A stretch of DNA of 64,000 bases from CAYUHJ01 sp964444365 (GTDB lineage: Bacteria > Planctomycetota > Planctomycetia > Gemmatales > Gemmataceae): assembly GCA_964444365.1 (NCBI GenBank), contig CAYUHJ010000001.1, positions 1 through 64,000 on the forward strand. The letters are read 5' to 3'. The position numbers were made by a program, and so were the translations under genes. The notes under the pieces were generated by a model, which was not told the DNA's origin, made no database searches, and saw only the letters and a list, made by a program, of their open reading frames with translations. This document shows positions 1 through 7,970 of the stretch, one piece after another (position 1 is the first letter of the stretch; every line of letters begins with the position of its first letter).

Positions 1-184
1 CCTCGAACCCTGCCGCCGCGAACGCCGCGCACGACTTCTCGTACCACCCGCCGTGGCTGCGGATGCCGTGGACGAACACGAGCCGGCCGCGCGGCTTCCC
101 GGCGGGCTGCCAGCGGCGGTAATAGCAGGCGTACCCGTCCGACGCGCGGAAGGTAAGAACTTCCGGCGAGAGCCGCGACCGCAA
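1..184 (-). CDS. Alpha/beta hydrolase, N-terminal part only
   Basis: Read leftwards off the window edge. The frame contains LVFVHGIRSHGGWYEKSC, the beta-strand/oxyanion-hole 'HG' motif and following helix typical of the Hydrolase_4 / monoacylglycerol-lipase group of alpha/beta hydrolases; the nucleophile elbow and the rest lie outside the window. No ATG or GTG precedes this in frame. A TTG at 182-184 is the nearest plausible start, and the frame stays open upstream through the inverted repeat at 167-295, so the true N-terminus is uncertain and may have been altered by that repeat. The epimerase gene lies just upstream on the same strand. The family call is fairly safe; substrate cannot be judged. 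Confidence 0.7.
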   Translation of the reverse strand, partial: MRSRLSPEVLTFRASDGYACYYRRWQPAGKPRGRLVFVHGIRSHGGWYEKSCAAFAAAGFE

Positions 185-295
185 GGGAGCGGCCGCCCCA
201 ACGGTGGAGGATCCGCACCCGGTCCCACAGTCACGGTCGGACAACGTTGCGGTTCCACCGTGGAAGTGGCCGCTCCCTTGCAGTCGCGGCTCTCG
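167..295. repeat. Inverted repeat, about 28-bp arms
   Basis: Arms at 167-194 and 268-295 are reverse complements with a single mismatch, and weaker pairing continues inward (an ACGGTGGA block on both sides). The element lies between the epimerase stop (300) and the hydrolase, and its left arm overlaps the likely hydrolase start. Confidence 0.8.
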
Positions 296-299
296 TGGC

Positions 300-1478
300 T
301 CAACGTCCAAGCAGCACCTCCCGCCGGGTCGTGATCGCGTCGAGCCGGTCCGCGTCGATGGGGATGCCGAGGCCCGAGCCGACGAGCATCGGGCACCACC
401 CGCCGTTGCGGAACCGGAACGTGATGTCTTCCTTCGACAGCGGATCGTTGACGAGGTGCCGGTCGAACGACCCCTCCACGGCGGAGAGCCCCTTCACGCT
501 GGTCGCGAAGTGCCGGCCGGCGGCGGAGAGGATCGCGGTCTCGCCGACCTGACAGCCGAGTTGGTAGCCGAGCCCGTGCCGGGTGGCGAGTTCCGCGAGC
601 CGCAGGGCGGGAATGAACCCGCCGCACTTCGAGAGCCGCAGGTTGAACGAGTCGCACCACCCGCCGGCGACGGCCCGTTCCGCGTCGACTTCGGAGCACA
701 GCGATTCGTCGAGCATGATCTTCGCGGTCACCTGTTTCCGCACGTCCGCGAGGCACGAAACCGCCTCGTGCGGGATCGGTTGCTCAATGCTGGAAAGGGA
801 ATACGGTTCGAGTTCGCGGATCTTGTCGACGACGTTTTCCGGGGTCCACGCCTCGTTCACGTCGACGCGGAGGTTCATCCGGGAGCCGGCCCAGCCGCGG
901 ACGTGGCGGACCCGTTCCGCGTCGTTCTGCCCGGCGATGCCGACCTTCATCTTCAGGTGGCGGAAGCCCAGCACGCGGTGCCAGAGCGCGAACCCCTTCG
1001 CCTTCCACCCGCGAACGGACATCATCACGCCGCTGTACTGGACCCGTTCCCGCGGCTCGTAGAGGTCCGGCGAGAGCAGCTTCGCGACGTTCATGAGCGG
1101 TTCGCCGAACGCCCGGCCGTAGGCGTCGAGCACCGCGAGTTCGAGGGCACACCGCGCCGCGTTGCCGCCGCACATGCGGTCGTCGCCGGGCACCTCCGCG
1201 AGCTTCAGTCGCTCGGCCAGGTGGACGGCCGGCGTGAACGTCGGGCACGGTTCGAGCTGGGCGGGGATGTCGCTGCGCTTCAGCAGGTCGACCGCGGTGT
1301 CGGCGGTTTCCCCGGTGACGTACTCCCGCGGCACGCCCTCGCCGTACCCGACACTGCCGTCCGAGAGCTTGCACCGGACGACGACGTTGTCCGTCTCCGA
1401 GCGGACCCGCGAGGCGTGCTTGACCCGCCGGCGAAAGCCGACGCGAACGACCCGGGCTTCGAGTTCGACGACTTGCAT
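300..1478 (-). CDS. Enolase-superfamily dipeptide epimerase / muconate-lactonizing-type enzyme
   Basis: A 392-residue protein of the mandelate racemase/muconate lactonizing enzyme group, which abstracts the alpha-proton of a carboxylate with Mg2+ help. The catalytic set is visible: KMK at 176-178, metal ligands D206 (RVDVNEAW), E232 (IEQPIP) and D257 (MLDES), and the opposing lysine K284 (LRLSKCGG). The KxK plus opposing-lysine arrangement fits the dipeptide epimerase / o-succinylbenzoate synthase subgroup. L-Ala-D/L-Glu epimerization in peptidoglycan recycling would be a reasonable job, but the substrate cannot be read from sequence. The length is normal and the protein looks intact and cytoplasmic. 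The partial hydrolase follows downstream on the same strand. Confidence 0.85.
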   Translation of the reverse strand: MQVVELEARVVRVGFRRRVKHASRVRSETDNVVVRCKLSDGSVGYGEGVPREYVTGETADTAVDLLKRSDIPAQLEPCPTFTPAVHLAERLKLAEVPGDDRMCGGNAARCALELAVLDAYGRAFGEPLMNVAKLLSPDLYEPRERVQYSGVMMSVRGWKAKGFALWHRVLGFRHLKMKVGIAGQNDAERVRHVRGWAGSRMNLRVDVNEAWTPENVVDKIRELEPYSLSSIEQPIPHEAVSCLADVRKQVTAKIMLDESLCSEVDAERAVAGGWCDSFNLRLSKCGGFIPALRLAELATRHGLGYQLGCQVGETAILSAAGRHFATSVKGLSAVEGSFDRHLVNDPLSKEDITFRFRNGGWCPMLVGSGLGIPIDADRLDAITTRREVLLGR

Positions 1479-1506
1479 CAGGCATCCGTGGCGGGGGTGT
1501 TCGTCA

Positions 1507-1608
1507 CCGTTTAGCCGCGAGGCGAGGCCGAGCGCGGGCGCTTCACCCGTCTACAACTCGACCCCGTGAGGAAGCGCCCGCGCTCGGCTTCGCCTCGCGG
1601 CTAAACGG
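1507..1608. repeat. Inverted repeat with 38-bp arms
   Basis: Arms at 1507-1544 and 1571-1608 are reverse complementary with one mismatch, with a loop of about 26 nt. It fills the gap between the NicO gene (stop at 1611) and the start of the epimerase gene (1478). It has the same GTTAGCC...GAGCGCGGGCGC look as the element at 16368-16471. Both adjacent genes point left, so it is not simply a convergent terminator. Confidence 0.9.
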
Positions 1609-1610
1609 GG

Positions 1611-3113
1611 TCAACGTTCTCGGTATCCGTTCGCCGCTCGGTCCGCGGCGATCAGATCCTGCACCCCATCCCGGCTGAACCACGCGCCGAGGCCGAGGAG
1701 CAGGACGGCGCTCGCCACGGGAAGCATACGGAACCACCGCCGTTCGCCGAAGGTCTTTCCGCCGGCCCGGTGCGCGTACACGACCGCCACCCCGAGCGCG
1801 ACCAGCACACTGGCCAAGCCCGCGCTGAACGCCACGAGCAACGGCACCGCCGCCGCCAACTTCCCCGCCGTGATCGCGACGAGCAGCAACAGCACCGCAT
1901 CCCAGCACGGCACCAACCCGCCGCCGATGCCGAGCAGGATCACGCGGATGATCGGAGAACGGGAGTGAAGGAGGTGAGGAGGTGAGGAGCCAGAATCCGA
2001 TCTTCTCGTCTCCTTCACTCCTTCACCCCCGTTCTCCGATCCCTGGTGATGGTGCCCATCCCCGAACAGGTGGACGTGTTCCGCCCGGCCGCGGGCGCGT
2101 TGCAGGAACAGCCACAGGCCGACGCCGAAGATCAGCAACCCGCCGATGAGTTTGAGCACCGCCGCCGTCACCGCCGGGACGCGGTCGCCGTACACCGCGC
2201 GAAGGATCACCGCGACGAGGATGACGCTGCCGGTGTGGGCCAGCGTCGTGGTCAAACCAAGGATGCAGGCGTGCCGGACGGTGCCGCGTTCGCCGACGAG
2301 GTAGGCCGCCACCAGGGTTTTGCCGTGCCCCGGCGTGAAGGCGTGGGCCGCCCCGAACGCGAACGCGAGGAGCAGCATCGCCCCGAGGCCGTAGCCGAAA
2401 TCGAACAGTGCCGCGAGCCCGCGTTCCGTGAGGTCTTCCCACAACGACGACTTTTCTTCGGACAAAGTCACGACCGGCTCCGGAGTCGGCGGGGCGGGCA
2501 GCGGCAGCGGGCCCTTGATCTCGAACGTGACGGTTGCCCGGCGCAATTTCGCCGCTTCCTCGGGCTTCAGTTCCAACGGCGACTTTCCCCGCAACTCCGC
2601 GGAAGGTGCCTCCACGCCGCGAACTTCGACGCCCTCGGCGGTGTCCTCCACTGTCAACGCGATCGAGCCGGGGCGGTCCTCAAAATTCTGCTCCTCGATC
2701 GCGAACGTGTGCCGTTCCGCGGGTTTCGGCGACCATGCGGCGCGGAACGTGTAGCGAAAGCTGAGGTGGTCGTGCTCGGGGACGATGTCGATGGCAGTGG
2801 TTTTCCAAGCGAGCGGCTCGCCGTCGAGGGTGGCCCGCAGGTCGTCGGCGATCAGCGGGGCCTTCTTCCCGGCGTACTTCTTCGCGTAGTCGCGGGAACC
2901 GACGATGCCCCTGGTTTCTTCCGGGGTGAACAGGTTCTTCCCGTCGAGGACCATCGTCCACTCGTTGAGTTCGAGCGTGTAGCGCACGGTGACGCCGTCG
3001 GCCGCGAGGCGAACGTGAATGGCGCGGTCGTACCGCAGGTTCGGCAAAGGGTGCGCGGCCAGGGGCGAACACACCAGTGCGACGGCCGCGAGGAAGAGAG
3101 CGGAACGTATCAT
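1611..3113 (-). CDS. NicO/RcnA-type nickel/cobalt transporter with periplasmic domain
   Basis: A 500-residue membrane protein. An N-terminal signal peptide (1-20) is followed by about 200 residues that look periplasmic, then membrane segments from about residue 238. The first helix carries GAAHAFTPGHGKT (254-266), the His-x4-Pro-Gly-His-Gly motif of NicO-family Ni/Co transporters, and a second signature, GGGLVPCWDAV, follows at about 397-407. A cytoplasmic His-rich loop (HVHLFGDGHHH, 346-356) separates the two halves. Just after it, residues 359-388 are encoded by an inverted repeat (1951-2040) that appears to be an in-frame insertion. The family as known moves Ni2+ or Co2+; the direction here is not deducible. 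It is divergent from rtcB. Confidence 0.85.
   Translation of the reverse strand: MIRSALFLAAVALVCSPLAAHPLPNLRYDRAIHVRLAADGVTVRYTLELNEWTMVLDGKNLFTPEETRGIVGSRDYAKKYAGKKAPLIADDLRATLDGEPLAWKTTAIDIVPEHDHLSFRYTFRAAWSPKPAERHTFAIEEQNFEDRPGSIALTVEDTAEGVEVRGVEAPSAELRGKSPLELKPEEAAKLRRATVTFEIKGPLPLPAPPTPEPVVTLSEEKSSLWEDLTERGLAALFDFGYGLGAMLLLAFAFGAAHAFTPGHGKTLVAAYLVGERGTVRHACILGLTTTLAHTGSVILVAVILRAVYGDRVPAVTAAVLKLIGGLLIFGVGLWLFLQRARGRAEHVHLFGDGHHHQGSENGGEGVKETRRSDSGSSPPHLLHSRSPIIRVILLGIGGGLVPCWDAVLLLLVAITAGKLAAAVPLLVAFSAGLASVLVALGVAVVYAHRAGGKTFGERRWFRMLPVASAVLLLGLGAWFSRDGVQDLIAADRAANGYRER
1951..2040. repeat. Inverted repeat inserted in frame in the NicO gene
   Basis: Arms of roughly 35 bp (1951-1985 against 2006-2040) are near-perfect reverse complements rich in GGTGAAGGAG-type purine runs. 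Translation gives about 30 low-complexity residues (359-388 of the transporter) in the His-rich interhelical loop, with the reading frame kept. Confidence 0.85.
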
Positions 3114-3177
3114 AAGCCCATGAAACCAGAAAAAGCGTGCGGTGGGGAGTGGGCCGTTCGCAGTTCAGGAGTTCCCG

Positions 3178-4641
3178 ATGAGTAAGGCGACGTACACCGG
3201 GCCGCTCGAACAGGTCGACCCGTGCTGCTGGCGGATCCCGAAGAGCTACCGCCAGGACATGCGCGTCGACGGCCTCGTCTTCGCGAACGACACGCTCATC
3301 AAAACGATCCGCCAGGACCAGGCGCTCGATCAGGTCGCGAACGTCGCCACGCTGCCGGGCATCCAGATCGCAAGCCTGGCGATGCCGGACATCCACTGGG
3401 GCTACGGCTTCACCATCGGCGGCGTCTGCGCGACCGACCCCGCGGAAGGCGGCGTCATCTCCCCCGGCGGCGTGGGCTACGACATCAACTGCGGCGTCCG
3501 CCTCGTGAAGACGAACCTCTTCCTCGACGACGTGAAGCCGCACTTGCGGAAGCTCGTCAAGAACCTGTTCGACACGATCCCGTCCGGCGTCGGCCGCAGC
3601 GGGGCGTACCGCTACTCGCCGAAGGAAACCCGCACCCTCATGGGCGAGGGGGCGAAGTTCGTCATCGACCGCGGCCTCGGCACCCCGGCGGACCTGGACC
3701 ACACCGAGGCCAACGGCAAGATCGGCGGCGGCGACCCGGACGAAGTGTCCGACCACGCCGTGAAGCGCGGCGCGGAGCAGTGCGGCACGCTCGGCAGCGG
3801 CAACCACTTCCTCGAAGTGCAGGTCGTCGATTCGATCGCGGACGCGGACGTGGCGAAGGCGTTCGGCCTCGAACTGAACCAGATCTGCGTGATGATCCAC
3901 TCCGGCTCCCGCGGGCTCGGGTATCAGGTCTGCGACGACGCGCTCGCCACCTTCCGCAACGCGCCGGGCAAGTACGGCATCACGCTGCCGGACCGGCAAC
4001 TCGCCTGCGCCCCGGTCGATTCGCCGGAAGGGAAGAAGTACATCGCCGCGATGCGGGCCGCCGCCAACTTCGGGTTCACGAACCGGCAGCTGTTGATGCA
4101 ACAGACCCGCGAGGTCTTCGCCGAGACCTTTGGCCAGAAGTGGCAGGACCTCGGCATGGACCTGCTCTACGACGTGGCCCACAACATCGCGAAGCTCGAA
4201 GAGCACACCGTGGACGGGAAGAAAAAGAAGGTCTGGGTCCACCGTAAGGGGGCGACGCGCGCTTTCCCGGCGGGGCACCCGGAAGTGCCGGAAGCGTTCC
4301 GCGCCGTCGGCCAGCCGGTGATTATCCCCGGCGACATGGGCCGGGCGTCGTGGGTGTTGGTGGGGGCACCGGGGAGCATGGCCCGCACGTTCGGCACGAC
4401 CTGCCACGGGGCCGGCCGGGCGATGTCCCGCACCGCATCCGTGAAGGACGCCGCCGGCCGGCGGATCGACAAAGAACTGGAAAGCCGCGGCGTCATCGCG
4501 ATGGCGTCGAGCCGCAGCGGACTCGCGGAGGAACAGCCGAAGGCTTACAAGAACGTGGACGATGTCGTGGACACCGTCCACTCGGCGGAACTGTCCCGGA
4601 AGGTGGCCCGGATGCGGCCGATCGGGGTCATCAAGGGGTGA
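3178..4641 (+). CDS. rtcB: RNA-splicing ligase RtcB
   Basis: A 487-residue RtcB ligase, which joins 2',3'-cyclic phosphate or 3'-phosphate RNA ends to 5'-OH ends using GTP and Mn2+. Conserved blocks include GGVGYDINCGVRL (D102, C105, metal ligands), GTLGSGNHFLEV, MIHSGSRGLG, RKGATRAFPAG and the guanylated-histidine region CHGAGRAMSR near the C-terminus. The start at 3178 was preferred over an upstream ATG at 3142 because MSKATY begins the family-like sequence and AGGAG sits 6-10 bases upstream. It is divergent from the NicO transporter. No archease or RtcA gene is next to it, so it seems to act alone in RNA repair or tRNA maturation. The identification is secure. Confidence 0.95.
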   Translation: MSKATYTGPLEQVDPCCWRIPKSYRQDMRVDGLVFANDTLIKTIRQDQALDQVANVATLPGIQIASLAMPDIHWGYGFTIGGVCATDPAEGGVISPGGVGYDINCGVRLVKTNLFLDDVKPHLRKLVKNLFDTIPSGVGRSGAYRYSPKETRTLMGEGAKFVIDRGLGTPADLDHTEANGKIGGGDPDEVSDHAVKRGAEQCGTLGSGNHFLEVQVVDSIADADVAKAFGLELNQICVMIHSGSRGLGYQVCDDALATFRNAPGKYGITLPDRQLACAPVDSPEGKKYIAAMRAAANFGFTNRQLLMQQTREVFAETFGQKWQDLGMDLLYDVAHNIAKLEEHTVDGKKKKVWVHRKGATRAFPAGHPEVPEAFRAVGQPVIIPGDMGRASWVLVGAPGSMARTFGTTCHGAGRAMSRTASVKDAAGRRIDKELESRGVIAMASSRSGLAEEQPKAYKNVDDVVDTVHSAELSRKVARMRPIGVIKG

Positions 4642-5144
4642 CTCACTTACGGCCGGGCGTACTGAGGGGCCTGAAAGTCGTCGGACCCCGGTTTGGTACC
4701 GTTCCTCCCGCGGAGCAGATCGACGGGGTGTGTGCCACACCCCGCCGCTTCGATCCCCCGTGAAGTCGCCCGCACGTCTTCTGCAGTGACATCTGCAGCC
4801 CACTCCGGGCCACACGTTGCCGAGAAATCACCGCATGTCCACGAGTCGATTCGGCAGAGTCATGATTGTGCAGACATTCGCATCAACGGATTCCGGGTGC
4901 TGAGCCAGACCTGGGCATACATCACCCAAATACCGAAGATTTTCTTCCTTAAGAGCTCGCCAGGCCTGTTTAAGCCCAAGTTCCTGTGGGCAAACCGCTT
5001 GACTCGTTACGACTGAACCGGTCCGGCGGGTGATTCCGTCCGCTTTTGGTCCGATTCCCTTGCTTTTCCTCCCCGGCAGTGTAGACTTCCTGTGTAGATA
5101 CTCGACTATGTTGATGAAATTACTTCAGGAAGCACGACACACGG
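4642..5144. other. Intergenic region after rtcB, 503 bp
   Basis: No tRNA, convincing gene or repeat was seen. The second half (about 4820-5110) is visibly poorer in GC than its surroundings. A possible promoter lies near its right end (5060-5087). Confidence 0.5.
5060..5087 (+). promoter_or_regulatory. Possible sigma70-type promoter for the small gene at 5145
   Basis: TTGCTT (5060-5065), a 16-nt spacer and TAGACT (5082-5087), followed by a start codon about 58 nt downstream. It matches only by eye; no mapped transcript supports it. Confidence 0.3.
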
Positions 5145-5399
5145 ATGGAAGTTCGCGGTAAACGAGGTCGTCCCATGTTCGAGCACCGATTCCGGGAGTT
5201 GATCGCCGAGACCACGCCGACCGTTGTTGCGGTCGCCGCCCCCGTCGGGTTCGTGCCGTGTCCCGGTGCGTTGCTGGCCGCGTTCTCCCCCGTCCATCTC
5301 GGGTACGTCGCGGAGGTGTACCGGGTCGCCCAGGAACTCACCCGGACCCAGTTGCGGAAGGCGGCCCGGTCGCGCATCCCGCAGTTCTCGGCCAACTGA
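5145..5399 (+). CDS. Hypothetical protein, 84 aa
   Basis: I do not recognise this small protein. It begins MEVRGKRGRPMFEHRFREL, has a mildly hydrophobic middle (TVVAVAAPVGFVPCPGALL) and a basic C-terminal helix (QELTRTQLRKAARSR). An internal ATG at 5175 (MFEHRF) is an alternative start; AGGA lies upstream of the first ATG at somewhat long spacing. GC-rich codon use resembles the neighbours, which favours a real gene over chance. It lies alone between rtcB and the SGNH hydrolase gene, both on the same strand. Confidence 0.5.
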   Translation: MEVRGKRGRPMFEHRFRELIAETTPTVVAVAAPVGFVPCPGALLAAFSPVHLGYVAEVYRVAQELTRTQLRKAARSRIPQFSAN

Positions 5400-5499
5400 T
5401 CTCACTTCCACCCCCGAGCCGTGCCGGTCGTCGACCGGCGCGGCTCGCTTCCGTTCGCGCCATCGGGTACGATTTCTCCACCCCCACCCCGGAGAAGTC

Positions 5500-6147
5500 A
5501 TGGCCCGCCTCCTTCTCGCTTCGGCCCTCGTGCTGTCCCTTCCGGTGCTGGCCGCCGACGACCCGTTTGCGAAGTGGGAGAAGGAGGTCGCCGCCGTCGA
5601 GAAGGCGAACGGCACCGCGGCCCCCGGCGGGGTCGTTTTTTCCGGCAGTTCGAGCGTCCGGCTGTGGAACCTGAAGAAGTCCTTCCCGGACGAAAGCTAC
5701 GTCAACGCCGGCTTCGGCGGCTCGAAGATCGCGGACTGCACCCACTTCGCCGCCCGGCTGGTCGCGGTCCACAAGCCGGCGACGGTCGTCTTCTACGCCG
5801 GGGACAATGACATCGGCGGCGGCGCGAAGCCGGAACAGGTCCGGGACGACTTTGCCGCCTACGTCGCCGCGGTCCGCAAGGACGTCCCGAAGTGCCGGGT
5901 GCTGTGGGTGTCGGTGAAACCGAGCCTGAAGCGGTGGGACAAGTTCGAGACGCAACAGAAGGCGAACGCGCTCGTCAAGGAGTTCTGCGCCAAGGACGAG
6001 CGGCTCGGGTACCTCGACGTGGTCACCCCGATGCTCGGGCCGGACGGCAAGCCGATGGAAGACCTGTTCGTGAAAGACGGCCTGCACATGACGCCGAAAG
6101 GCTACGAGATCTGGACGGCGGCGGTGAGCAAGGCGTTGGGGAAGTGA
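5500..6147 (+). CDS. Secreted SGNH/GDSL-family hydrolase
   Basis: A 215-residue esterase-like protein. A signal peptide (about 1-18, ending VLAAD) precedes the SGNH blocks: FSGSSSVRLW (block I, nucleophilic Ser), GFGGSKIADC (block II Gly), YAGDNDIGGG (block III Asn) and DGLHMTPKGY (block V Asp/His). All four catalytic positions are therefore present. Such planctomycete proteins usually act on acyl or acetyl esters of carbohydrates outside the cytoplasm; the substrate here is unknown. The ATG at 5500 is preferred since it starts the signal peptide and has GGAGA just upstream; the frame is open further upstream but not protein-like. It converges with the ABC ATPase gene, 4 bp apart. Confidence 0.85.
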   Translation: MARLLLASALVLSLPVLAADDPFAKWEKEVAAVEKANGTAAPGGVVFSGSSSVRLWNLKKSFPDESYVNAGFGGSKIADCTHFAARLVAVHKPATVVFYAGDNDIGGGAKPEQVRDDFAAYVAAVRKDVPKCRVLWVSVKPSLKRWDKFETQQKANALVKEFCAKDERLGYLDVVTPMLGPDGKPMEDLFVKDGLHMTPKGYEIWTAAVSKALGK

Positions 6148-6151
6148 CCGC

Positions 6152-6913
6152 TCACGTCGCTTGCGCCAGTTCGATCGTCCGCCGGGGTGGGCCGAAGGTG
6201 TCGGCGAGGGCGTCCGGCGACAGCACGTCCTTCGGGTGGCCCTGGCTGTGGATCTTGCCGTCGCGGAGGCACAGGACGTGGTCGGCGAACCGCGTCACCA
6301 TCGTCAGGTCGTGCGACACCAGCAGCACCGTCACGCCGGTCTCCCGGCTCAGGTTCGCGATCAGTTCGCTGAAGTCGTGCTGGCTCTGGAAGTCGATGCC
6401 CGTCGCGGGTTCGTCGAGGAGCAGCAGTTCGGGGTGCGGGTCCAAAGCGAGGGCGAGGAGGACCCGCTGCAGCTGGCCGCCGGAGAGCCCTTCGACCGGG
6501 CGGTCGATCAGGTCGGCGACCTGCACGCGGGCCAGCAACGCCTCGATTCGGGCGGACCGCGTCCGGCCGACGCCGAAGAAGAGCGGTCGGCGGCCGATCG
6601 TCAGCGCCATCAGGTCGCGGACGGTGATCGGCAGCCGGGAATCGACGGCGAGGCGTTGCGGGACGTAGCCGACGCAGTCGGGCCGCGGCCGGCTGTGGTC
6701 GTGGCCGCACCGGTACTGAATCTCGCCCGTGTACGGGAACTCGCCGACGAGCGTTCGCAACAGCGTGGACTTGCCGGACCCGTTCAACCCGACGAGTGCG
6801 GTCACGCGGCCCCGGGCCACGTCCGCGGTGACGCCGTCGAGGACGGGCTTTCCCCCGCGGAGCACGCGGAGGTTCCGGAGCGTCACCAGGGGCACGGCGT
6901 CGCAGCACTGCAT
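6152..6913 (-). CDS. ABC transporter ATP-binding protein, ZnuC/metal-uptake type
   Basis: A 253-residue nucleotide-binding subunit. Visible motifs are Walker A GLNGSGKST, Q-loop YVPQ, signature LSGGQLQRV, Walker B LLLLDEPATGID and H-loop SHD. Overall it resembles ATPases of zinc/manganese uptake systems. The start MQCCDAVP at 6913 was chosen because it leaves a 4-bp gap after the flavodoxin stop; an upstream ATG at 6961 would overlap that gene by 44 bp. No permease or solute-binding protein gene lies beside it, so its membrane partner must be elsewhere. It is probably cotranscribed with the flavodoxin gene. Confidence 0.8.
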   Translation of the reverse strand: MQCCDAVPLVTLRNLRVLRGGKPVLDGVTADVARGRVTALVGLNGSGKSTLLRTLVGEFPYTGEIQYRCGHDHSRPRPDCVGYVPQRLAVDSRLPITVRDLMALTIGRRPLFFGVGRTRSARIEALLARVQVADLIDRPVEGLSGGQLQRVLLALALDPHPELLLLDEPATGIDFQSQHDFSELIANLSRETGVTVLLVSHDLTMVTRFADHVLCLRDGKIHSQGHPKDVLSPDALADTFGPPRRTIELAQAT

Positions 6914-6917
6914 GGGG

Positions 6918-7490
6918 TCACTTCCCGGCGAGTTTGGCCGCCAACGCCGCCACCCGCTCACCCAGGATTGCGGCCGTCTTGATGTCCCCCGCGTCGACCA
7001 CGTCCGGCTGGAAGGTCTGGGCCATCACGCCGGAAAAGCTGGACAGCCGGTTCACGCCGCCGGGGTGGGTGCCCTCGGGCATGATGCCGGGGCCGACCCA
7101 GATCATCCCGTGCTGCATCGCGTTCACCCACAGGGACTGCAGCGTGTTCAGCTTGTCCCCGCTGAGCCCTTGCGAGTGCGTGAACCCGGCCGCGAGCTTG
7201 TCCTTCCACCCGAGCCGGAACCACGACGAGGACGCCGTGTCGATGAACGACTTGAACTGCGCCGAGACGCCGCCCATGTACGTCGGCGTGCCGAACACGA
7301 TGGCGTCCGCGGCGTCCAGTTTCGCGTGAATCTCGGGGTTCTTCCACCGGCCGTGGTGGATGTCCTCGCCGACGATTCGCAGCAGTTCGGCCGTCGTACC
7401 GGGGACTGTTCGCGCCCCCTCGGCCACGGCCTCGGCGAGCCGGTGGGTGTGCCCCTGGCCGGAGTAGTACACGATCGCGACGGTCGGCAT
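6918..7490 (-). CDS. Flavodoxin / NAD(P)H-quinone reductase family protein
   Basis: A 190-residue protein starting MPTVAIVYYSGQGHTHRLAEA, the FMN-phosphate-binding loop of flavodoxins and WrbA-like reductases (S/T-G-x-T-H context). FGTPTYMGGVSAQFKSF provides the second flavin-contacting loop. The length fits WrbA-like quinone reductases or multimeric flavodoxin-fold NADPH-dependent reductases. It is likely cytoplasmic and reduces quinones or nitro compounds, which is family inference. It lies immediately upstream of the ABC ATPase gene (4 bp) and about 30 bp downstream of the TIGR03067 gene, all on the same strand. Confidence 0.85.
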   Translation of the reverse strand: MPTVAIVYYSGQGHTHRLAEAVAEGARTVPGTTAELLRIVGEDIHHGRWKNPEIHAKLDAADAIVFGTPTYMGGVSAQFKSFIDTASSSWFRLGWKDKLAAGFTHSQGLSGDKLNTLQSLWVNAMQHGMIWVGPGIMPEGTHPGGVNRLSSFSGVMAQTFQPDVVDAGDIKTAAILGERVAALAAKLAGK

Positions 7491-7520
7491 GGGTGTCCTC
7501 GGTGGGCTTCGGGCGGGGCG

Positions 7521-7952
7521 TCACCGCTTCAACTTGAGTAGAGCGACGGCCGAGTTTTCGACGGACTTGAACTCTGTCGGGCGGTCCGGCCCCTGGGTCT
7601 TGATACACAGCCGGAGTTCGTCGCCTTTCAGTTCCGCGATGCCCTCCATGACCGTCCCCTTCTGGCCGCCGTCGAGGATGGTCAGGTCGACGCACTTCGG
7701 GTCGGTCGTCGGGTCGAGCTTGAGCCCGATCTTGAGGTAGTCCTTCTCAATGGCCTCGTCCCCCTTGAGCGTCATCACGCCGGCCTTGATGACGAACCGG
7801 AGCTTGACCTTCGCGGTCAGGTCCTCGCCGTTGAAGACGAGGGACTCGATCGCCCAGGTGCCGTCGAGGTCCGCGAGGGCCTTCTTCGCCGCGTCCGGCT
7901 CGGCGGCGGGGGCGAGGGAGCAGAGCAGGACGCCGAGGATCGCGGGCCGCAT
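7521..7952 (-). CDS. TIGR03067-domain secreted protein
   Basis: A 143-residue planctomycete-type small protein. A short signal sequence (MRPAILGVLLCSLAPAAEP) is followed by the TIGR03067 pattern: LDGTWAIESLVFNGEDL near the start, a lipocalin-like run of beta strands with DLTILDG, and the closing GPDRPTEFKS. Function of the family is unknown; it is abundant in Gemmata-like genomes. GGAGGA directly upstream of the ATG supports the start. It follows the TPR gene by 18 bp on the same strand, so the two may share a transcript. A second family member lies at 25025-25450. Confidence 0.85.
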   Translation of the reverse strand: MRPAILGVLLCSLAPAAEPDAAKKALADLDGTWAIESLVFNGEDLTAKVKLRFVIKAGVMTLKGDEAIEKDYLKIGLKLDPTTDPKCVDLTILDGGQKGTVMEGIAELKGDELRLCIKTQGPDRPTEFKSVENSAVALLKLKR

Positions 7953-7970
7953 GGGAAGTCCTCCGTTCGC

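Noticed and set aside
204..1514. Long plus-strand open frame opposite the epimerase gene
   Set aside because: It is antisense to a protein with a complete enolase-superfamily catalytic set; its own translation is Arg/Glu/Pro-rich without any domain, as expected for a GC-rich shadow frame.
2680..4815. 711-codon minus-strand open frame opposite rtcB
   Set aside because: RtcB on the plus strand has all conserved motifs; the antisense translation is low-complexity and matches nothing.
4693..5016. 107-codon plus-strand frame after rtcB
   Set aside because: No ribosome-binding site, no recognisable pattern, lies in a composition-shifted intergenic region.
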